A stretch of DNA of 6,412 bases from positions 1-6,412 of the forward strand of contig JBLHGN010000213.1 in NCBI GenBank assembly GCA_047616325.1, in the 5' to 3' direction. This document shows positions 1 to 5,647 of the stretch, piece by piece. A model generated the notes under the pieces. The model made no database searches, was not told the DNA's origin, and saw only the letters and a list, made by a program, of their open reading frames with translations. The translations under genes were made by a program, and so were the position numbers. Positions within the stretch are counted from its first letter, which is position 1. Each line of letters opens with the position of its first letter. Source of the DNA: JBLHGN01 sp047616325. Its GTDB lineage: Bacteria; Pseudomonadota; Gammaproteobacteria; Pseudomonadales; Cellvibrionaceae.

Positions 1-1660
1 GCGTCTATGGGGTATTATTTCCGATATAATCAGTTTAAATCCGCTGTTTCCGACGCGGGCATGTTCGAATTGAGTCAGGTCAATAATGTGGCAATAAGAC
101 GCATTGAATTAAATGACTCAGAATTTGCGATGGTGTATGGCGAGGCGAATTTATTTGATGGGGACGTAATGAGGATTTCCGTGTCATTGCCCCGCGGGAT
201 CTGGGAGATGGTGCTGCGACCCGCTAGGGGCTGGGGGCCACCGTTGCATCTGCAGATTGCACTGCCTGTGCAAGCCATTGGCATAAACCTTCTGTTGTGT
301 TTGGTGGTTTTTTTGGTGTTGCGAGAGCGGCAACAACGTCTGGCCCATATGAGTCAACTTAGCCGTCAGGCCGTTATGACCAGCTGACGGACTTGCCCAA
401 TCACTATCAATTAAATCGTCGTTTGGTTCAGTTGTGCCCTTTGGCTGAACACGCGCAACCTTTTTGTGTTCTATTTGTTGATCTGGATAACTCTAAAGAA
501 ATCAATGATGGTTATGGTCACCGCTTTGGCGATGAGTTACTCATTCAGCTGGCCGATAGATTGGGTGGTGTAAATCGCGGCGCAGATTTTTTGGCGCGTA
601 TCGGCGGCGGTGAATTCGTGGTGGTCATGCACGATGTGAGCGATCCCTATGAAGCAGAAATGTTTGCAGTGAATATTCAGTATACTGTCGCTAAACCCTT
701 TGTAGTGGAAGAACATGAACTTTCTGTTACTGTCATTATTGGCTTGGCATTTTACCCGCAAGACGGTGAAGACGCGACGTGTTTGTTGCAACATGCGGAT
801 CAGGCCATGTATACGGCAAAAGACGCTGGCCGGGACTCCATATATTTTTTCAATTTTGAGTTGCGCGATCAGGCCGACTCTCAAATCGAGATACATCAGA
901 GCTTGGTCTCAGGCCTTAAAAACAAGCAGTTCAGTTTACATTGTCAGCCAATTATCGATTTAAATACCGGGCAGTTTATCAAATGTGAAGCGCTGTTGCG
1001 TTGGCAGCATCCCGGAAAGGTTTGAGTGTCCCCGGCTGATTTTATTCCAGTTGCATGCCGGTTTGATTCGTGAGCTGGGGCTATGGGTGCTGGAACAGAC
1101 CTGCCAAGATCTAAAAATTTTACATGAGCGCGGAATAAATGTTCATATGGCAGTAAATCGCAGCATCAATGAATTTCGCACCTTTGCAAATATACGAAAA
1201 TGGTTGCCTATTGTTGAAAGTTACGGTCTAGCTCCTCAGCCTATCGTTTTTGAAATTACAGAATCGCTATTGATGAGTGAGAAAAAATCACCTCGAAAAA
1301 GTTCACTTAGTTAAGTCGCAGGGCTTCAGTTTGGCCATTGATGATTTTGGCACGGGATATTCCGGAGTCAATTATTTGAAGAACTATCCGGTAGATTTTA
1401 TTAAAATAGATCGAAGCTTTATATCCAGCGTCGACAGCTCAGAAATGGACAAAACACTGCTAAAAATTCTAGTGGATATGACTCACGCACTTGACTTGGT
1501 GTTGATCGTCGAGGGAATTGAAACGCGCGCGCAGTTAGATTATCTCATATCCCTGAACTGTGAATGTACTCAAGGATTTCTGATGGCTCGACCCATGCCA
1601 TTTCAGGAGCTGGTTACCTTTTTTGTGCAACCCAGCTTTGCACCGCCCACCTCGAAATAG
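1..1660 (+). pseudogene. Membrane sensor GGDEF-EAL cyclic-di-GMP protein, 5'-partial and frameshifted
   Basis: The family makes (GGDEF) and degrades (EAL) cyclic-di-GMP at the inner membrane under control of an N-terminal sensor. The reading frame is open to the left edge, so the N-terminus is missing. Seen in order: the end of an extracytoplasmic CHASE-like sensor (PRGIWEMVLRPARGW), a membrane helix at about 256-321, then YDQLTDLPN at 375-401 opening the GGDEF domain. The signature is GGGEF at 603-617 instead of GGDEF, while the inhibitory RxxD site (RGAD) five residues before it is kept. EALLRW begins at 987; FEITES, DDFGTGYS (1340-1363), KIDRSFI and VEGIET follow. Lesions: one base lost near 373; in-frame TGA at 1023-1025; about five bases lost at 1056-1059; one extra A in the run at 1284-1289. 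Reading frames used are 1, 3, 1, then 2. Stop TAG is at 1658-1660. The domains are certain; the CHASE label is tentative. Confidence 0.9.
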
Positions 1661-1815
1661 AATGCAATAGCGTATCTGATGTTTTTCTCTTTTTATACTA
1701 TTCAGTCCCGTTTTAGTACTAGCAATAGCCTTCATGCCTATATTGACGACCCATCATGTGTTTTAGTGGCTTAATGGCCTAATAGATGCCAAATGCAAAT
1801 CTATTGAAGCCTATA

Positions 1816-1973
1816 GCTTCAGTAACCTCACCCGTGAGCCTACAACTTATGTTTTGCAGTTTTTTACAAGTCAATGTATGCTCATTTTTTAGCAAAAGTA
1901 CAAATAAAATATAATTTTGGATTTATCTCTAAGAGGGGCTTCAGTACGCTGTATTTAGCAAGAAGCTTCCGTA
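1816..1973 (+). repeat. Three dispersed copies of GCTTC[A/C]GTA
   Basis: GCTTCAGTA occurs at 1816-1824 and 1938-1946, and GCTTCCGTA at 1965-1973, all on the same strand. The first copy is the right arm of the hairpin at 1805-1821. The third overlaps the palindrome GAAGCTTC at 1962-1969. One copy lies upstream of the TATAAT box and two lie downstream in the presumed leader. They could be protein-binding sites or chance repeats; the sequence alone does not decide. Confidence 0.35.
1886..1915 (+). promoter_or_regulatory. Candidate sigma-70 promoter for the M48 gene
   Basis: TATAAT at 1910-1915 matches the -10 consensus exactly. The best -35 partner at 18-base spacing is TTTTTA (1886-1891), which is poor, so the promoter would lean on its -10 box and the surrounding A/T-rich DNA. 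A start near 1922 would give a leader of about 100 bases containing two GCTTC[A/C]GTA copies. AT-rich DNA yields such boxes by chance, so confidence is moderate. Confidence 0.4.
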
Positions 1974-2004
1974 ACACCTGTTCTGCTCCAGTGGTTACTT
2001 TGAC

Positions 2005-2032
2005 GAAGAGAATCTTAATGAAGGTTGCTTGA
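2005..2032 (+). promoter_or_regulatory. Ribosome-binding site whose ATG is out of frame with the M48 gene
   Basis: GAAGAG at 2005-2010 sits seven bases before ATG at 2018, the best-placed start signal here. That ATG reads only M-K-V-A before TGA at 2030-2032. Dropping one G from the GG at 2023-2024 would give ATG AAG TTG CTT GAA, which joins the long frame. The signal may therefore be the real start displaced by a one-base insertion, or a four-codon upstream ORF. Confidence 0.45.
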
Positions 2033-4181
2033 ATTGGATTCATTTAGCGAGAAACTAACCCTGGCCGAATTGGCGGCAGCCCTTGGTGGCATGCTCTCGG
2101 CGGACGTGGCTATTGATAGCGATGCTGTCGCGATGAAATTGTCACGCACCAAGGTCTTAGGTTTTTATTTCGATGCGCTAATTGCCGTTCTCCCAGCATT
2201 CATCTATCTTGGTTTTGTATTCTCTTTGGTAGCCTCGCTGCTGTCCGCCCTGGTGTATTTTTTGTATTTGATCATAAACACATCAACGCCTCTGTATATC
2301 GGCGGAAGTTGTGTGTTTGTTTTGTTTATGTCGATAGTCATGCCAATTCTTCTTAGGCCGTTTTTTTATCGCGAGTCGGGTGATACTCATATTTTTGTGG
2401 ACGCGAAGCAAGAACCTGAATTGTTCTATTTCGTAAACATGTTGTGCAAAAAGTTTGAGCTTAAAGATATTAGAACTATCTGCTTGACTATGGATGTTAA
2501 TGTCGATGTAGATGCTCGGAATTATAGGGAGGCCTATGCTGGAGAGTTGAGCTTAAGCCTTGGTCTGCCCTTGCTTGCCAATCTAAATGTTGCGCAATTG
2601 GCTGCGCTTATCTCTCACGAGCTGGGCCACTATGCCTGTCCTCACCTGCGTTTTTGTTACTCAGTAATTCGCCGGGTGCGTCGCTGGGGGCATCGTGTTG
2701 TCGGCCACCAAGATGGCTGGCACGCTAGTCTTGAAAGCTACTTCGCCAATAGAAATGCAAAATTCCGGCAGATGATTATGTTGCCTGCCGCATTAGGTTT
2801 TAAGTTAGTGGATGCATTTTTTCACACTAGCAATAGTTTTGTCAGTGCGGTTTCCGCCAATACTACAGTTGAGCTTGAATGCCTCGCGGATCAATTTCAG
2901 GCGCAAATAATAGGCAGCACTGGTTTTGAAGGATTAATGAAGTCGGTGGCTTTAATTGATCAGAGCTACTATCTCGCAAGCGAGAAGGCGCACTCTTGTG
3001 GGAAATGTCCGGAAGATTTTTCTCGCTACGTGCATGAGTTCTATTTAAAGGTGCCAACCCAAAATCAACAGTTTATCGAGATGGCACCCACTGAAAAGTT
3101 TAGCGGGTGGATGTTGCATCCCTCTCCCGTTGTGCGGTCGCGCAGGGTTCAGTTGCACAAAATCGATGCGTGTTTTGAGTTGGATAGACCCGCGATGGAT
3201 TTGTTTAACAATTTTATGGATTACAGTAAAACGCTTACCCGAAGCTACTGCGCCACTAACGGATTACTTGTGGAAGATGGTGGTGCTTCTTTTAGTGCAG
3301 GGGAGGCGAAGGTGGTATCGGGTGCCTTGTTGGAGTTTACCAGTCAACTGTTTAGTCCTGAAGTGGTGTGGGATATTCCTAGCCCTGAAAAATTTAATAC
3401 TTTATCGTCCGAAAAACTTACCGCGTTCTTAAATCGACTAACAGTGAGCATACGTCACAATATTCCCGAGTTTAGTGCATATCGCGCTTTGACTTACGAC
3501 TATGAAAAACAAAAGGCGCGATTGCATCTTGCCACGTGGTTGTTGAAGGATGGCAGCCGCCGCCGCCCGAGCCTTGAGGCAATTGATAAGCTAAAAGACG
3601 ACATTAATCAGTTCGAAGCTAAGCACCAAAAGAGTATCTTGACGTATCGAAAAAGTTACGGTACGCGTATTGCCGCTTCGGTAAGTTTAGGGCGGGACAA
3701 TAAGGCCTACCCCAAGGCCTACGCCATGCTCAACTTGCTGCGTAAAATGAATCCCTTGTATATGCCAATATGTGAATCAAAAATACAGTGCGCTACTCTC
3801 GAGCAGCTTCTAGAGCGCCGTTCAGAAGGTGATGGAAATGTCCATCAGGTTACTATTTCTCGTTTCACTCGTATGTTGATTAAGATGATTCGCGAGTTCG
3901 AAGCGTTGTTGGTCGCTTTTCCTCCTTCGCTGGTGGCCTCTTCGCGAGAAGATAGAGGTGACAAAAAAACCGATCTGGTAATGCAAAGTCATCTTGACCT
4001 AAATCGTATGAATGGCGAAGACTACGAACGGCAAATTATTGGACGTTTTAAGGAGTTGCTTGCATTCTATTGTGAGTTCAATTCGTCTATGTGCTCGAAA
4101 CTGGCCAAGTTTGCCGAGATTAATGAAAAGAAATTTGCTGTTGAGCCCGTGATAACGGTAAAGCTAGCGGCCTCTAAATAG
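2025..4181 (+). CDS. Membrane-anchored M48-family zinc metallopeptidase
   Basis: M48 enzymes (HtpX/Ste24/Oma1 relatives) are zinc endopeptidases, often active in membrane protein quality control. Residues below are counted from TTG at 2025. A hydrophobic block spans about 52-84, and a further helix 91-110. The zinc motif HELGH is at 198-202 (2616-2630), preceded by LAALIS. The third ligand is probably E285 in ELECLAD, matching the family's E-x-x-A-D. HPSPVVRSRRV from 365 matches the HPS-x-x-x-R segment usual at the end of the domain. A CGKC pair at 325-328 could bind metal or form a disulfide. The last 335 or so residues match no domain I recognise; the total of 718 is far longer than HtpX (about 290). 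The frame is unbroken. TTG 2025 has no ribosome-binding site; ATG 2018 has one but is out of frame; ATG 2091 is an in-frame alternative that keeps all membrane segments. The physiological substrate is unknown. Confidence 0.88.
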   Translation: MLELDSFSEKLTLAELAAALGGMLSADVAIDSDAVAMKLSRTKVLGFYFDALIAVLPAFIYLGFVFSLVASLLSALVYFLYLIINTSTPLYIGGSCVFVLFMSIVMPILLRPFFYRESGDTHIFVDAKQEPELFYFVNMLCKKFELKDIRTICLTMDVNVDVDARNYREAYAGELSLSLGLPLLANLNVAQLAALISHELGHYACPHLRFCYSVIRRVRRWGHRVVGHQDGWHASLESYFANRNAKFRQMIMLPAALGFKLVDAFFHTSNSFVSAVSANTTVELECLADQFQAQIIGSTGFEGLMKSVALIDQSYYLASEKAHSCGKCPEDFSRYVHEFYLKVPTQNQQFIEMAPTEKFSGWMLHPSPVVRSRRVQLHKIDACFELDRPAMDLFNNFMDYSKTLTRSYCATNGLLVEDGGASFSAGEAKVVSGALLEFTSQLFSPEVVWDIPSPEKFNTLSSEKLTAFLNRLTVSIRHNIPEFSAYRALTYDYEKQKARLHLATWLLKDGSRRRPSLEAIDKLKDDINQFEAKHQKSILTYRKSYGTRIAASVSLGRDNKAYPKAYAMLNLLRKMNPLYMPICESKIQCATLEQLLERRSEGDGNVHQVTISRFTRMLIKMIREFEALLVAFPPSLVASSREDRGDKKTDLVMQSHLDLNRMNGEDYERQIIGRFKELLAFYCEFNSSMCSKLAKFAEINEKKFAVEPVITVKLAASK
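3702..3725 (+). repeat. In-frame 12-base tandem duplication inside the M48 gene
   Basis: AAGGCCTACCCC at 3702-3713 is followed directly by AAGGCCTACGCC at 3714-3725 (11 of 12 identical). It encodes KAYP-KAYA in the C-terminal region and keeps the frame. This looks like a small local duplication. Confidence 0.6.
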
Positions 4182-4285
4182 CGTTTAAAATATTAGGTTC
4201 ATCACTCCAAACCTGCCAATCTAGCCGTTAGATTACACAAGCACGCAGTATTTTCCAATCCAGAAATGAGCCTGAAATCGATATG
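4182..4285. other. Junction between the M48 gene and the IS remnant
   Basis: About 100 bases without a gene. TTAGGT at 4193-4198, about a dozen bases after the M48 stop, may mark the IS end. A weak AT-rich hairpin (AATCTA, loop GCCGT, TAGATT) lies at 4218-4234 with no T-run, so it is not a convincing terminator. The M48 gene therefore has no visible terminator of its own. Confidence 0.5.
4193..4219 (+). repeat. Candidate left inverted repeat of the minus-strand IS
   Basis: Reading inward: TTAGGT (4193-4198), seven bases, TCCAAA (4206-4211), four bases, CCAA (4216-4219). The opposite end has the same three blocks in the same order but with different spacing, so the match is only partial. Confidence 0.3.
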
Positions 4286-5493
4286 TCAAGCCCGTACTTT
4301 GAGTCGCTCATGAAATTGTTTAAATGAGTGATCTCGTGCCAAGTTGAGTTTTTCGGCGGTCACATCGTCCGTCATTTCATTCATATATGCATCCAATGTT
4401 TTTAATGTTATTCCTCGTTTTAGATATTGACTAGGGTGTGGCAGTGATAGAAACTTTTCATAGGGTGTCATCATATCCTCGTAGCGGTATTTCTTTTTTT
4501 CTTTGCCTTTGCTATCAGTGATAATGGATGGGAAATAACAAGTGCGATGGAAGTTGACGTAGCGATAGACCTGTTCACTATTTAGTACCGTAAAGTCAGC
4601 CGCATATTGCTGAGGTATGTGCATATAACCATAGAGTTTTCGAACAACTGAACCGTTTTTACTTTCAACCAATCCATTGTCATTACTGCGCCTAGGTCGT
4701 GACTTTGTAAAATCAATATGTAGTTTTTCAAGTGATTAAGGCACGGTATAATTGATATATTCACTGCCGTTATCGGTGTGAAGCCCCCTTATTTTAAAGG
4801 GGAACGCGGACAGTATCGTTTCTAATGCCGGGAGCATAAACTCTTCAGTAATACGCTCCAGTGTGACGATAACCTGAAATTGCGTGACTTCATCAACCGC
4901 ATTAATATGATAGACACCTTTGCGCTTATCCTGATCGCCTTGATGTACGGAATCAGTGCGTATGTAGCCAAGTTCATTACTGGGCATGGGTTTTCGGCGC
5001 AGGCCTATCGGCGCTTTTTTAGGGCGTGTTCTAGTCAATGTGCAGCGCTGACGTTGATAGGTTTTTGATTGACGTAGGTTGTATAGGTGAGAAACTGAAA
5101 TAGTCGCTAGCTGTCGATATTCAGCTTGATTAAATCGCCTGTAAGCTCGCTCACACAGCTTCTTCAATACGGCCCCGCTAGGCTGCCCGTGCCGTTCATC
5201 CATGCTGGCTAGCAGTCGTATGTCGGCATCCGTATAGCGACGCTTGAATCCGTTTTGGTGAACCTCCTTCACCGAAACGGTGCCACTTTGTACGTATTGC
5301 CGTATTAGGCGTTTGATCTGAGCCCGTGAATAACCGGCCACCTTAATCAAATAACGACTGATAACGCCTCTATCAAGCTTACCAAGCGACATATACCGGT
5401 GTTGTACCAATGTCTTCTGTACCCATCGGTAGCCACGCTGAAAGCTACGGCTTGCGTACCTTTCAAAAAGTCCCTTATAGCATCAAGTTGGAC
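4286..5493 (-). pseudogene. Integrase-core (rve) DDE transposase, broken by a stop and a frameshift
   Basis: The product would bind the IS ends and catalyse DDE-type strand transfer. Reading down the minus strand, the N-terminal segment KVQLDAIRDFLKGTQAVAFSVA is in one frame up to about 5431. The sequence then continues one frame over as YRWVQKTLVQHRYMSLGKLDRG, so an indel lies near 5431-5440. A helix-turn-helix-like region (VAGYSRAQIKRLIRQYVQSG) follows. The catalytic core keeps D at 4954-4952 (IRTDSVH), D at 4774-4772 (LHTDNGSEY) and E at 4666-4664 (NGLVESKNG). In between, an in-frame TAA at 4738-4736 interrupts NYTVP and SLEKLHIDF. Exactly 35 codons, counting the stop, separate the second D from E, the classic DD(35)E spacing, so the TAA is a substitution without length change. 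The C-terminus is intact to the stop at 4286. No ATG starts the N-terminal segment, so the upstream limit is approximate. Confidence 0.85.
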
Positions 5494-5516
5494 TTTGGAC
5501 TGATTGGGCGACCTAA
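5488..5516 (-). repeat. Candidate right inverted repeat of the minus-strand IS
   Basis: Reading inward on the minus strand: TTAGGT (5516-5511), eleven bases, TCCAAA (5499-5494), two bases, CCAA (5491-5488). This mirrors the left end at 4193-4219 with altered spacers. It overlaps the start of the transposase N-terminal segment, which weakens the case. Confidence 0.3.
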
Positions 5517-5530
5517 AATGGAAAAACAAC

Positions 5531-5565
5531 AAAACAAAACAAAACAAAACAAAACAAAACAAAAC
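5531..5565 (+). repeat. Pentanucleotide microsatellite (AAAAC)7
   Basis: Seven perfect tandem AAAAC units. A further unit at 5523-5527 is separated by AAC, so the wider tract is about 5522-5570 and almost free of G and T. It lies between two divergent IS remnants, ends 15 bases before a TTGACA box, and is not inside a credible gene. Five-base units change both frame and spacing when they slip, as in simple-repeat phase variation. Confidence 0.95.
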
Positions 5566-5580
5566 AAATGAAATAAACTA

Positions 5581-5609
5581 TTGACAAAATATCGCTAGCT
5601 AACAAAAAT
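5581..5609 (+). promoter_or_regulatory. Candidate promoter of the plus-strand transposase
   Basis: TTGACA at 5581-5586 matches the -35 consensus exactly. At 17-base spacing the -10 position holds AAAAAT (5604-5609), a weak box. The AAAAC tract immediately upstream is A-rich and could act like an UP element. It lies 39-67 bases before the ATG at 5648, the expected position for an IS promoter. Confidence 0.4.
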
Positions 5610-5636
5610 TTGTATTTCTGAAAACACATCAATTTC

Positions 5637-5641
5637 AGAGG
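5637..5641 (+). promoter_or_regulatory. Ribosome-binding site of the plus-strand transposase
   Basis: AGAGG at 5637-5641 lies six bases before ATG at 5648. This supports 5648 as the original start even though the frame behind it is broken after about 27 codons. Confidence 0.6.
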
Positions 5642-5647
5642 CACATC

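Larger units (their letters stand above)
1661..2024. other. Intergenic region upstream of the M48 gene
   Basis: No convincing gene is seen on either strand in this 364-base AT-rich stretch. It holds a small hairpin at 1805-1821 (TGAAGC, five-base loop, GCTTCA), three copies of GCTTC[A/C]GTA, a perfect TATAAT box at 1910-1915, and a Shine-Dalgarno-like GAAGAG at 2005-2010. The hairpin has no T-run after it, so it is not a good terminator for the upstream pseudogene. Confidence 0.6.
4193..5516 (-). mobile_element. Degenerate insertion sequence with integrase-type (rve) transposase
   Basis: The remnant holds one broken DDE transposase on the minus strand and no cargo gene. The proposed ends are the TTAGGT boxes facing inward at 4193-4198 and 5511-5516. 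They give an element of about 1.3 kb, reasonable for a single-ORF IS of this type. No clear target-site duplication is visible. Content is confident; exact ends are tentative. The family resembles IS481-like elements, but I cannot assign it securely. Confidence 0.6.

Noticed and set aside
537..896. Minus-strand 119-codon ORF
   Set aside because: It is a shadow of the GGDEF domain on the opposite strand, with no family resemblance.
1805..1821. Hairpin as the intrinsic terminator of the GGDEF-EAL gene
   Set aside because: The stem is only six firm base pairs, is not GC-rich and has no T-run after it; it also lies about 145 bases past the stop.
2018..2032. Four-codon ORF MKVA as a regulatory leader peptide
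   Set aside because: It is too short to show attenuator features, and no terminator/antiterminator pair surrounds it. A displaced start codon explains it equally well.
3130..3432. Plus-strand 100-codon ORF inside the M48 gene
   Set aside because: It is an out-of-frame shadow of a long intact gene with no ribosome-binding site or motif.
4736..4764. Programmed frameshift joining two transposase ORFs, as in IS3-type elements
   Set aside because: Both halves are in the same frame and separated by a plain TAA, and the DD(35)E spacing is exact, so no frame change is needed.
4880..5068. Plus-strand 62-codon ORF
   Set aside because: It is antisense to the conserved catalytic core of the minus-strand transposase and has no start signal or recognisable motif.
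5531..5565. CRISPR-like or origin-iteron array
   Set aside because: Units are five bases with no spacers, so not CRISPR. Iterons are longer, and no replication gene is nearby.
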